From assembly GCF_905220415.1 (NCBI RefSeq), contig NC_059542.1, forward strand, positions 5,580,001 through 5,644,000: DNA of 64,000 nt. The letters are read 5' to 3'. Position 1 is the stretch's first letter; every line of letters begins with the position of its first letter. Source of the DNA: Colias croceus (Eukaryota; Arthropoda; Insecta; Lepidoptera; Pieridae). The notes under the pieces are model-generated. The model ran no database searches and was not told where the DNA came from. It was given only the letters and a program-made list of their open reading frames with translations. This document shows, piece by piece, positions 1-9,593 of the stretch. A program made the translations under genes and the position numbers.

Positions 1-357
1 AACTCAGAGGAGAGGATATCTAAAGACAACTACGAAATTTTAAAAATTACCTCGCTAATAAGTTCAGACCTACCGAAGCCAGTAAAGATATATAGAATTG
101 GCAAGTATTCACCGGGGAAAAATCGTAGAATAAAGGTTTGCTATGACACAATTGAATCTGCTAAAATAATCCTACGTAACAAAAATAAACTACCCAACAA
201 TATTAAAGCTTTTAGTGATCAAACGCCAGCTCAGGAAAAATATCTTAAAAGTTTACAGGATGAACTAAACCGTCGCATTGGTGAAGGAGAAACAGATCTC
301 ACAATAAAATACGTTAACGGAATGCCTACTATAAAGAAAATTATGTCAAAAAACTAG
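1..357 (+). CDS. LINE ORF1 C-terminal part (partial)
   Basis: Frame 1 is open from the window edge to TAG at 355-357, giving 118 codons. Visible pieces include RIGKYSPGKNRRIKV, FSDQTPAQEKYLKSLQDEL and a final YVNGMPTIKK. This basic pattern (RLGK-type motif, then S-D-x-T-P-x-Q-x-x-Y, then a short I-K-Y-x-N-G-x-P tail) is the usual C-terminus of ORF1 proteins in lepidopteran CR1/Jockey-type LINEs, which bind the element RNA. The ORF2 frame is already open from 318, so the two frames overlap by about 40 bases, which would allow coupled re-initiation. The N-terminal part, including any zinc knuckle or PHD finger, lies outside the window. Confidence 0.7.
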   Translation, partial: NSEERISKDNYEILKITSLISSDLPKPVKIYRIGKYSPGKNRRIKVCYDTIESAKIILRNKNKLPNNIKAFSDQTPAQEKYLKSLQDELNRRIGEGETDLTIKYVNGMPTIKKIMSKN

Positions 358-422
358 AAATAAATTTAAAGACAAACAACCAAAATATCAACTCCTACGA
401 AATACTAGACAGCTATGAAAAT

Positions 423-3248
423 TTGCAACTCTCCCGATCCAGGCTTAGATTTATATACTTCAATGCGCGAAGCATAAGAAAAAAAGGTAAACTAGATGAA
501 GTAAAATGTATCCTGAGCTCATTAATAAAACCTATCCACGTAATTCTAATTACTGAAACTTGGATAAATTCTGATGCGCAAGCTTCAGAATTAAATATTG
601 ATAATTACACACATTATTTTAACTACCGGACTGACGCAAGAGGAGGTGGAGTCTCAGCATACATCCACAACGATTTAAAACACAATCTTATTGAATCACG
701 ATACGAGGAAGGGAACAATTACTTATGGATAAGTTTAGAACGATGTAAAATTGATGTAGGCGTTATCTATAAACCGGGCTATACTAACTGTCAAAAATTC
801 CTTGAAATGTATGAATCGCAATTACAACAAAGGCACAGAGCTATTATTTTTGGAGATTTTAATATCGACTTGTTAACAAAAGATAAAAATACCAAACTAT
901 ACAAATATACTCTTAAGTGTAATGGACATATATTACTCAATAAACTAACTAAAAAATACAGCACAAGAGACTCCTCAAAAAAATCTATCATTGACCATGT
1001 AAGTACGAACCTTCAAAATGATAATTTTCATTTCGCAATAATAAACTCATGTATTTCCGACCATAAGCACATATACGTAGAATTAAAAAAATATTTACCC
1101 CCAAAAAGTGTTAAAACTCAATATAAAGCAATTAATTACGAAAGATTATCATCCCTGTCTGACTCCATAGTTGATACTGAAATAAATAAAGATTATACAA
1201 TATTAGAAAATAAAATTAAATCTATTATAGATAAAAGTAAGATTACTAAAACTAAATTTCTAAATCTGCCCCGAAAAGACTGGATAAACAAAGCAATTTT
1301 AACAGAAATTAACGAAAGAAATTTATTATGGTCTCAACTAAAAAACAACCCTAAAAATAAAAACCTTCAAATAAAATTTAACACTCAAAAAATAAAGGTA
1401 AAAAAATTTATTCAAGACACAAAAGATTCTTATTATTACCAAGAATTTACAAGGAATATAAAAAAACCCAAGAAATTATGGACTTTAGTAAATAAATTAG
1501 CTAATAACAAAACTGTAAAATGTACTTTACCTACTAAATTACTTATAAATTCTGAATATATTACCGAGCCAAATGAAATATGCCAGATATTTAATCAATA
1601 TTTTTCTACAATAGGATCTCGTCTAGCAAATTTAATACCCCTACAATATCAAACCAACTCTTCCTCAACCTTACCTAAATCACCATCAAAAAAGTACGAA
1701 TTATCCACTTTTGATCCCTGTACACCTAATGAAATTTTAAAAATTATAAATAACCTTAATTCAAACTGTAGTACAGGTCTTGATGGTATTACCACAAAAG
1801 CAATTAAATGCATTAAAGAAAAATTAAATCATACCTTAAGCGATTGTTTCAACCAAGCTATAAGTCAAGGACGTTTTCCGGATTCGTTGAAAATAGCGAA
1901 GGTAACTCCTATCTATAAGAGTGGTTCAAAATTTGAACCTGGTAACTATAGGCCAATTTCGGTGTTGCCAGTGTTGTCAAAAATATTAGAGAAAATTTTA
2001 CACACGAGATTAGAAAAATATTTAGACTCATTTAATTTTATTTCAGTGCGTCAATACGGTTTTAAGCCAAAAAGTAACACTCTGTCAGCGACTATAGACC
2101 TGACTACTAAAATAAAACAGAACATTGACGCAAAAAATTTAGTTTTGGGAGTATTTATTGACCTACAAAAGGCCTTCGATACCGTTTCTCACGAACTTTT
2201 AATAAAGAAATTAGCATCCATTAACATTACTGGTAAAGCACTAGACATGCTGAAATCATATTTAAAAAATCGATCACAAATCGTTAAAATAGATAACTAC
2301 AATAGCATTCCCTTACCAATTACGTGTGGCATACCACAAGGTTCGATTTTAGGCCCATTGCTTTTTTTAATTTATATTAATAATTTACAAGATTTAAAAC
2401 TAAATGGTCATCTAACACTTTATGCGGATGACACCTGTCTGTTTTATTTTGGTCCCTCTATACATGACATGATAAAGCAAGCACAAAATGATTTAAATAA
2501 ATTAAATAAATGGTTTCAATACAATCTACTAACAATAAATATATCTAAAACGTGTTATATTAAATTCAAAGCTCAGAACAAAATTATTCCACCACACGCT
2601 CCACTTAAAATTAATGGTGTTGTATTAGAACATAAAACCCACGAGAAATACCTAGGTTTGCGAATCGACAGCTCTCTAAAATGGAATTATCACATCGACC
2701 ACCTAAAAAATAAATTATCAGCACTTCTTAGATCTCTGCGTAATATCACTTCTTGCATTCCTCATAAATTACGCCACACCATCTACAACACGTTAGTCAA
2801 ACCTCACCTAATGTATTTAATAGAAGTATGGGGTAGCGCTTACAAAAATAAATTAGCGCCACTACAAATTTTACAAAATAAAATTATTAAAACCATTTTT
2901 AAATATCCTTTTTTAACTTCTACAAATAAAATCTACGACGATACTAAAATAATGAATTTAAAACAATTATACTTTTATAATACGTGTATGTTCATCCACA
3001 AAGCGCTACATAAAAACATAAATACAAATATAATATTCTCAACATCAAATCGCCACTATCCTAATAGACGAGCTAGCTATCTTGCCCTCCCGAAGATCCG
3101 AACGAATTATGGAAGGCGAACGGCAACATACGAAGGAGCACGTTTCTATAACGGATTGCCAAGCAAATTAAAAAGTGTAAACTCATTCATTGTATTCAAA
3201 AAACAATTAGCGAAACACATCCTGGAAGACCACACGCTCAAACTTTGA
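423..3248 (+). CDS. LINE ORF2: apurinic-type endonuclease plus reverse transcriptase
   Basis: One uninterrupted frame ends at TGA 3246-3248. N-terminal endonuclease/exonuclease/phosphatase motifs are FNARSI (near residue 13), ITETWIN (42), RGGGVSAYI (72), GDFNIDLL (142) and SDHKHIYVEL (213). The RT has GNYRPISVLP (504), the catalytic FIDLQKAFDTVSHELL (577), GIPQGSILGPLLFLIY (637) and the YADD active site (LTLYADDTCLFY, 669). The C-terminus (EVWGSAYKNKLAPLQILQNK) is the usual thumb/tail of CR1-group elements. The protein nicks target DNA and primes reverse transcription there. The frame is open from 318 but has no in-frame ATG before 423. The start given here is a TTG, so translation probably depends on re-initiation after ORF1, or the start codon has been lost. 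Confidence 0.88.
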   Translation: MQLSRSRLRFIYFNARSIRKKGKLDEVKCILSSLIKPIHVILITETWINSDAQASELNIDNYTHYFNYRTDARGGGVSAYIHNDLKHNLIESRYEEGNNYLWISLERCKIDVGVIYKPGYTNCQKFLEMYESQLQQRHRAIIFGDFNIDLLTKDKNTKLYKYTLKCNGHILLNKLTKKYSTRDSSKKSIIDHVSTNLQNDNFHFAIINSCISDHKHIYVELKKYLPPKSVKTQYKAINYERLSSLSDSIVDTEINKDYTILENKIKSIIDKSKITKTKFLNLPRKDWINKAILTEINERNLLWSQLKNNPKNKNLQIKFNTQKIKVKKFIQDTKDSYYYQEFTRNIKKPKKLWTLVNKLANNKTVKCTLPTKLLINSEYITEPNEICQIFNQYFSTIGSRLANLIPLQYQTNSSSTLPKSPSKKYELSTFDPCTPNEILKIINNLNSNCSTGLDGITTKAIKCIKEKLNHTLSDCFNQAISQGRFPDSLKIAKVTPIYKSGSKFEPGNYRPISVLPVLSKILEKILHTRLEKYLDSFNFISVRQYGFKPKSNTLSATIDLTTKIKQNIDAKNLVLGVFIDLQKAFDTVSHELLIKKLASINITGKALDMLKSYLKNRSQIVKIDNYNSIPLPITCGIPQGSILGPLLFLIYINNLQDLKLNGHLTLYADDTCLFYFGPSIHDMIKQAQNDLNKLNKWFQYNLLTINISKTCYIKFKAQNKIIPPHAPLKINGVVLEHKTHEKYLGLRIDSSLKWNYHIDHLKNKLSALLRSLRNITSCIPHKLRHTIYNTLVKPHLMYLIEVWGSAYKNKLAPLQILQNKIIKTIFKYPFLTSTNKIYDDTKIMNLKQLYFYNTCMFIHKALHKNINTNIIFSTSNRHYPNRRASYLALPKIRTNYGRRTATYEGARFYNGLPSKLKSVNSFIVFKKQLAKHILEDHTLKL

Positions 3249-3412
3249 ATGCAATGAATGAGTACCTAACCTAAACTTATGTTTATAGTATGTAACTTAC
3301 TCTAAATTTTTATCTAACGAATGATATTTTTTATAAATACCTATGTTTAAAATTTAAGTTTCTCATGTAAGTGACTTTATGTCTTAATGGGAATAAATGT
3401 CTTTAAACCTTT

Positions 3413-3550
3413 TCACGCGAAAATCACTGAACGGATTTTGATGATATTTTGCAGTGATGTAGCTAACGTACCAGGATAACATAAATAACCTAAAGAAATA
3501 CTTGTATTAGCCCACGGGATAGTCTGTAGGTGAAACTGCGCGGAACCTAG
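3413..3550 (+). mobile_element. Helitron-like 3' half (CTAG end)
   Basis: The sequence 'CACGCGAAAATCACTGAACGG ATTTTGATG' followed by 'GGTGAAACTGCGCGGAACCTAG|T' at 3530-3551 has the layout of the short lepidopteran non-autonomous Helitrons: a CGCTGAACGGATTTTGATG-like body, a GC-rich hairpin region, then CTAG followed by host T. The 5' half is absent. The LINE tail abuts it, so the LINE may have inserted into this older element. Confidence 0.5.
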
Positions 3551-3843
3551 TATATGAGCGTTTATGTTTTGTAAAGAATATAGCATCTGAACTTTATCCA
3601 CTTCATAAATATAATTAAACTATCATCTATAATTAAGGTAGTTAAAAAGTTTAATATATTCATTCTATTTTTAACAAAAGAAACAAAGAAATGATGTACA
3701 TCAAACGTTTTAGGTGTGCTTTTCTTTAAATTTTAAACAAACTCTAGAGAATATAAAATGAAGAAATAGGTCATCCTTTCAACGCAGTAAAAAAATATTT
3801 TAACTTTCTGCAATATAAAAGAAAGCAGATAAAGCGTACTTAC

Positions 3844-4051
3844 GCCCTTCAAAAGAGAATTTCACTTCATCATCATATCCTTGTCTTAAATAAATTCTGT
3901 CTTCGCTTATTAATGTATGCTCAGGCGTGTAATTAATCATATAAAATGTTCTCGAGAATATTAATTCTTCAGGCAATAGGAATTGTTCATTTGCGGTGAT
4001 GCGAACTGTGGCTGTTTGGCTTAGCGGTGGATCGCCGGTTTGATCAACATC
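3844..4051 (-). CDS. Cadherin exon d (last visible)
   Basis: Acceptor GGATACAG and donor GTAAGT bound 208 bases. Phase 0 gives DVDQTGDPPLSQTATVRITA, which completes the repeat begun in the previous exon (ATDVD...PPLS...V), then TFYMINYTPEHTLISEDRIY. It ends one base into a codon, so at least one more exon lies to the left of the window. Confidence 0.78.
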
Positions 4052-5746
4052 CTGTATCCATACAATATTATTAATTCATTTTGAATTTTGTTAACAAATG
4101 CATACTAATATTATAGAGCTAATATACAAGCCAATGCATACTAATATTATAAAGTTTACTAGCGTTCCGCCCCGGCTTCGCCCGTGGTACATATTTCGCA
4201 ATAAAAGGTAGCCTATGTTCTATCTCAGGGTATAAAGATATGTTTGTTTGATTGAACACGCTAATTTCATGTACATTTATTTTACAAGGTCCATTAGAAG
4301 AATTATTTCAATGCTAAAAGCCCATTTATCTAGGAAAGCTATTATCAGCACGCTATGACCAATAAGAACGAAGCAATGCGGGTAACACCGAGGGACACAG
4401 CTATCTTTATAGTATAGAATAATTTGGCAAAAATATAAATACATAGTTAATAATACAATATAATAATTTTTAATAAACTTTTAAACTGTTATTAATATCA
4501 TACCGTTGCAGTAATATTGAAATTAAGAGATTCCGGTATCGTTCGTATCAACATCTTTGCTCTCAGAACCGCGTTAAATTCTTTCGGAACTGATGAAGAT
4601 GTATCATAAAATATTTCAAAGTATGGATTGTCCTCGATCGTAAAGTCGACTCTTTGTGTTGTGAGATCTATGTCTCGAGCAATTATTAGATCTTCACATC
4701 CAGTTACAGTGAAGCCTGGTGGCAGTGGAGGTATTACGAAAAATTCGTAATTGTCCGATGGAAGGAATCTGGGAGCATTGTTATTCGTGTCAATGATATT
4801 TATAATCATAACCTGGAACAAATGTATAATTAATTTACTTATTTAAAAAACAGCAATTTTAGGTTGTTAACAGCATAGATTGTGGGTATGTGAAAAAGGC
4901 TCAATATAAAGAATATAAAAAATTCGTAGACTTACCAAAACTGATGACGATCCTCCAGTACAACTGAAGGTGACGGTTACCCCCATACTCTGAGAGGTTT
5001 CATATTCCTCATAGTCTTTGAAATTATCTTTAGTGCCAACTATGAAACGTGAATCCCGATACGCCACATCGATATAGGGACCCCGGTTGAGGCCATCGCG
5101 GTATGCAATGTTAGTTATACCTATGTATTACAAATATATTTAATTGTAATGGGCCCTCTTCACAATCGAAAGCGTTGGCCCAACAAATGGTCGTCGATGT
5201 TTGCCGCCATTACGGCGATCATAGACATTTAGGCCGTCTACAGTCTACACTATTGTGATTGCATCTAATCGCCCAACGTTGCCCATAATACGAATATAAA
5301 TATTTTTTAAATCAACATTTGAAATAAGAAGTCTAAACATAGCTACGTCACACACGAACTGCTTTGCTTGCTCTATGGAAACCCTCCTGGTGAATAAGTT
5401 TTACCAAGGATTGAAAATAAGCCATATAAAAATTACAAATTTCAACAACTTCACATGAAAGTATAAAATATATGTATGAAGTCATAAAGATTGATGATTA
5501 TTACTGTGATACATGCTTTTACATATCTATCATTGCCTGTCTGTAGATTAAAGAAACAAAAGCATTGGAAAATGTATAGCTTTATAAATGATTTTAATTA
5601 TATACTTATACTTACTCATAGAATAGAATTTAAAAACTTACCTTGAATATTAGTAGTACTTCTATCGAAAAATGTGCCAATTTGAGTATCTATGACGCTT
5701 TGTTCTACTTGTATCAACCAGTTAGTGATACCCTCAATTTGACATC
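3844..5746 (-). CDS. Cadherin-family protein, four internal exons (partial gene)
   Basis: Four exons join in phase on the minus strand: 5642-5746, 4936-5120, 4504-4812 and 3844-4051 (269 complete codons plus split codons). The product contains DTNNNAPRF, a variant of the cadherin inter-repeat calcium motif DxNDNAPxF. Later come ARDIDL (the A-x-D-x-D type motif) and TATDVDQTGDPPLSQTATVRI, the usual end of an extracellular cadherin repeat. The region therefore covers the first repeats of an adhesion or transport cadherin ectodomain; I cannot name the subfamily. The start codon is not in these exons, since the first one opens after a splice acceptor with CQIEGITNW. The last donor (GTAAGT at 3838-3843) shows that the gene continues leftward, past the LINE. 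DTNNN in place of DxNDN may weaken one calcium site. A signal-peptide-like exon at 17691-17739 fits the 5' phase. Confidence 0.8.
4128..4402. mobile_element. Nested Helitron-like fragments in cadherin intron
   Basis: A + strand unit starts near 'TACTAATATTATAAAG' (4139-4154) and resumes at about 4231 (GTTTGTTTGATTGAACACGC), ending near GGACACAGCTAT at 4391-4402. Between the two parts a minus-strand unit ends with CTAG at 4159-4162, next to the hairpin-prone CCGCCCCGGCTTCGCCCG. This looks like one short Helitron inserted into another. Confidence 0.5.
4504..4812 (-). CDS. Cadherin exon c (calcium-binding linker motif)
   Basis: Acceptor TTTGTTCCAG and donor GTATGA bound exactly 103 codons in phase 0. 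The exon opens with VMIINIIDTNNNAPRFLP, the repeat linker, and ends with SLNFNITAT. ARDIDL lies about two thirds of the way through the new repeat's first half. This is the exon that identifies the gene as a cadherin. Confidence 0.82.
4936..5120 (-). CDS. Cadherin exon b
   Basis: Acceptor ATACATAG and donor GTAAGTC bound 185 bases. It continues the phase of the previous exon and encodes about 61 residues, including GPYIDVAYRDSRFIVGTKD and ending in SCTGGSSSVL at a phase-0 junction. A MITE sits about 30 bases upstream of this acceptor in the intron. Confidence 0.75.
5150..5290 (+). mobile_element. MITE family 'GGGCCCTCTTCACA', copy 1
   Basis: It begins GGGCCCTCTTCACAATCG and contains CAACAAATG...GATGTTTGCCGCCATTACGG and a tail CGCCCAACGTTGCCCAT. 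The same order of blocks occurs in reverse at 22220-22407, where both inverted ends survive. Here the right terminal repeat has been lost. It lies within the cadherin intron, just upstream of exon b. Confidence 0.65.
5642..5746 (-). CDS. Cadherin exon a (first visible)
   Basis: The acceptor TTTTGTAG (complement of 5747-5754) and the donor GTAAGT (5636-5641) bound 105 bases. Reading with a 2-base split codon gives CQIEGITNWLIQVEQSVIDT, then QIGTFFDRSTTNIQ, with no stop. The other two frames contain stops close to the start. The exon ends one base into a glycine codon completed by the next exon. Confidence 0.72.
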
Positions 5747-8178
5747 CTACAAAAATAAAAAATCAAAACATTTCATTCGTAGCTTTTAATAAATTATAGT
5801 TTCAGGTAATAATGTTGGACTCTTTTTAGCCCCGAATAACAAAAGCACATCTTCGAATATGTTGAATTCGATTAAGGAAATCTAAAACGTAAATTAATTC
5901 ATTATAAATTATAAAAACTGATTATAAATTATAATATTTATAAAACCTGAACTTCCATACATCCGTTTAATTTTATGAATGTATTAGTTTGTTTGCATTT
6001 TTGTTACTCAAATACGCAAAAACGGCTGCACTGATTGTGGATAAGTTTGTTACACGATTACAACTTGTGTCCTAATACTTATTACCTGTCTACGTGCAGA
6101 ACTTTCTTTATAATATACTATTAATTATTCCTAAGTGTAGTGAAGGAAATAAAGGTATATTCATATTTCAGCTTCGTGCAGATCATCGTCTGTAGTTAGG
6201 GATTATCTAAATATCTATTACAAGTATACACAAACATGTGTTTATTTCTTTGATCTAATTCTTGTAAATTTTGATGATATGAATTAATGTTCACATGAAG
6301 GTACAATAAATGATTTCGTACTGTTTATTATACATAGGTAATTGTATCATTAATTGATAAGACAACCGATTGTAGGTACGTAAAGATCAAACGTATTGCA
6401 GGCTTCTGGAGCTAATGAATAATCCTTTATATAGTGTGTATTTAGGATTTGTTATATGGATACACCACGTGTAGGAAATATCTCAGCACGCCTACTCCAT
6501 GTTCAGTTCGACGTTATATCATCTTAGTTTTGTTTGAGATAGACCAAAGTACTAACCGCTGCTTAAATAAACAAACTGTAGGGATGTTGCCAAATATATT
6601 AAAAGGAAGGTTTTTGGAACCATTTTGGAGTCTAGCTCTGAAGACTTTCATCACAAATATGTACACCGTCACTCAATTCAGTACCTAAGCACCACTTGTA
6701 CACTTATTATCGATTATTTCAATAAATCACTTTTGATAAATGCGCCAGTACTTGTTAAAGTATAAAGGAATACTAAATATATGTAATTTTTATCATTTCT
6801 ACCGATATATTATGACGGTCATTGCCTACTAATCTATCGATTGTTATCTTTGCGAGGAAGTAATGCGATAACTCCAATTAAATATCAAATAACGTAGAAA
6901 ATGTATTAAGAAACTATGTAAGGTATTTTCTTACAAGGATTTATCTGCGCTAATAGGTCTAGAAGGCGATCATTGTTTGTTTTTATTTTTAAAGAGGGGA
7001 TAAAAATGTATGACGCCTTTAATTTTATTCATAGCAAATGTGAATAAGATGATAATAATGATAAGAACTAATCAATTTTTCAAGATAAAAGATTCTTTAA
7101 ATTTACACAGCGAAATAAAACAAATTATATCTTAAATCAAAGCACTGAACACTATTGTACCTATAAGCTTTTAGTATGATAATTTATAAATTACTAATTT
7201 TCTGTTGCAAATTGCAATTAAACTAAATAGTATTTGAAGCAGCTTACTGCATTATGCATTAGTATGAATAATAATATTATGTACCAAAATGAAAGGTTAA
7301 TTATTAGGAATGTATCTATAATGAGTATATTCTATAAACTATTTCAATAAAAATGTTGTACTTGTGTTATTAAATTCAGTAGGTACACAAAGGCTTAACA
7401 CACACGACTTAATACTCTGATGACCCTCGGGCCTCAATAAACATAAATTCATGTTATATTCCCTTTCAGTAGAAATTACATTTGGGCCATCACTGAAAAT
7501 CATTTTGAGATAACATTGTATTTAAAATCCTTCAAATTACGTTTCATAATTGGTTTTATGAAAGGCGGTGACCTCTCAACCTCCGCAGTGTTTTTATTTA
7601 GTTTTTTGTCATTAAGTCCTAAATGGAATTTAATAAAACGCAGCTGTTGGAGACCCCGTAAATGCTACCTTATTTTTAAGTATTTTTAAAGAAAAGCTTA
7701 AGCAGCTTGAGCAATATGACGACTGTTGATGGTTTGGCTTTTTTAATAAGTATAATATTTTTATTAGCATTGTATAATGTATAATTTCTGCCAGCAACAT
7801 ATTATTATGGATGATTAATTCGCTTTCTCAGCTTTTAAAAATAAGGAAGTAGGAGATATTTCCTTATTTTTCACATTTTCAAAGTATTATAAAAGAAAAA
7901 TATGAAGAAAATTGGTGTAATCATTCTAAACTTTTGATGATACCTATGAAAACGTAATAAGATCCTCGTCTTTTCTGAAGTCAGTAGAAAATAGGGATTA
8001 AATTCATTTACTATAAACTAATTTGTTTGTTGTATAAGAACTATCGTCATGGGTTCAACAAGGGTTAAACAGTACCAAAGTGAAGACACGTGCATCTATT
8101 ACAAATAATATGTAAATGCCTGTATGTTACTGCCACTGCCCACTACCCTACTTTTATGACTTCTCGTATATAATATTA
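5747..8178. other. Non-coding stretch, intron or spacer
   Basis: AT-rich sequence with many stops in all frames. The open frame at 6449-6688 has no family resemblance and no coding-like composition. I searched the minus strand for a cadherin exon upstream of exon a and found none that I could support here. Confidence 0.5.
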
Positions 8179-8355
8179 CTAGCTTACTGCCCGCGGCTTC
8201 GCCCGCTTTCTCTAAAACGATTTGAGATTTAAACTATACTATCTCTCAAGTTGGATCGAACTGCACATTGTGTGCGAATTTTATTATAATCGGTTAAGTG
8301 GTTTAGGAGTCCATTGAGGACAAACATTGTGACACGAGATTTATATATATTAAGA
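8179..8355 (-). mobile_element. Short non-autonomous Helitron, complete
   Basis: On the minus strand it runs from TCTTAATATATATAAATCTC (5' TC after a host A) to a GC-rich GCGGGCGAAGCCGCGGGC hairpin and the terminal CTAG before a host T. The ends, the 3' hairpin and the A/T insertion point fit Helitrons. At 177 bp it has no coding capacity. Confidence 0.75.
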
Positions 8356-9349
8356 TGTTTGATTTAAAGGCTTTGAAATATCTAATATTTCTCATTAAGG
8401 TATCATTTACCTAGATAAGAAGTCACACGCGAACATGTGTTATTAAATATTAAGGACCTTTCCATATTTTAAGCAATGAAAGTAAAAATTTAAGTATGTT
8501 TATATGAAGCAAAATCATAAAACCGGAGGATTGGGGTTTATGATCCTGTACCTACCGTTTTAACTATGAGTAGTGTGTATACACTGTAAGCTTTGGATAT
8601 TAATCTCAATATTTTTCGTACAAAAACATAACATACAAAACTAAAACCTAGCATCCAACAGAGATAGATTGTTACAAGCCTTATTTTATTACCCACAGCA
8701 TCTCCTTGTCGAACGAACTGAATCTTGTGTAGGTACCTATCTAAGTGTAGGTATAATAATATATTGGTGGTAAGCGTGGTGTACGGTGATATAGTACACT
8801 TTAACTATTTATATAATATCATTTTATATAAATCCTAAACCTATTTACTTAGGTTGGCTACATATTTTCAATTTATTAATTAGTATCTATATACATTTTC
8901 ATTCCTAATAATCAGCAGAGATAATATAAAATAAAAACAGCCAAATTCTCTTTAGGTATTTTTGAATATTGACCCTTAAATAATTACAGACTTACTGTAC
9001 CTACCTATTAATCTAAAACATATTATATTGTTACTGGGATTGTTGACTTTAAAGTTAGTAAAGGTCACATTGGTGGATATTCTAAACGGGGACAGATTGC
9101 CAAAATGACAGTGATTAATTATTAGTAGTAGGGTTCTTATTGTGGAATAGGAATAGCATTATTATGATACATTTTTTGTAATCCTATGAATTAGAAGCCA
9201 CAATTGACTAAGACTTCGATAGAAGATTGGAGGACTATTAGATGAAACCTTAATAATAAGTAATATTCGTCTATGATATCTTCGCCTTTCTACTGGAGAA
9301 TATAGTAACTGATTTATATAAAAAGACAATCAATGTATAGATTTTTGAT
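8356..9349. other. Non-coding stretch downstream of the LRR gene
   Basis: This is the 3' flank of the minus-strand LRR gene. AATAAA on the minus strand overlaps its stop codon (9347-9352). I see no other gene in this part. Confidence 0.45.
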
Positions 9350-9593
9350 TTATTGCCAATTATCCATATCGTGTATTTCTTCCATACTTTCTTGGGGTTT
9401 TCTGTTAACAGTGACATTAAGGGCTAAAAGCTGTTGCATTGGTAAACGAGGCGACAAATTGACCATGCTGGCCCATTGCCCCGTACAAAGTTCCGGAAAT
9501 TTTAATTTCTTCAAAAAATGGCCCTCCAAATACCAAGGCGATACGCAAGTGGGTGAATAATCCCAGATTTTCATTTCATTTAAGCGCACCCAC
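9350..9593 (-). CDS. LRR gene terminal exon: LRRCT end and C-tail
   Basis: The acceptor TTTATTTTTCAG starts 244 bases ending in TAA. It supplies the remaining LRRCT cysteines (SPTCVSPWYLEGHFLKKLKF, ELCTGQW) and a 40-residue hydrophilic tail with one NVT sequon. No transmembrane segment or obvious GPI signal is present. Confidence 0.85.

Larger units (their letters stand above)
1..3412 (+). mobile_element. CR1-group non-LTR retrotransposon (LINE), 5' end outside window
   Basis: This is the 3' part of a LINE: the end of ORF1, an almost complete ORF2 with endonuclease and reverse transcriptase, and a short 3' UTR ending in an AATAAATGTCTTTAAACC-like tail at about 3392-3409. There is no RNase H region after the RT and no poly(A) run, as expected for the CR1/L2/Daphne/Kiri group of the Jockey-CR1 assemblage. 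The exact clade is not certain. It lies beside a minus-strand cadherin exon and is transcribed against that gene, so it most likely sits in a cadherin intron. The intact 941-codon frame suggests recent insertion. Confidence 0.85.

Noticed and set aside
6449..6688. 79-codon plus-strand frame
   Set aside because: No motif, no splice context, ordinary for AT-rich spacer.
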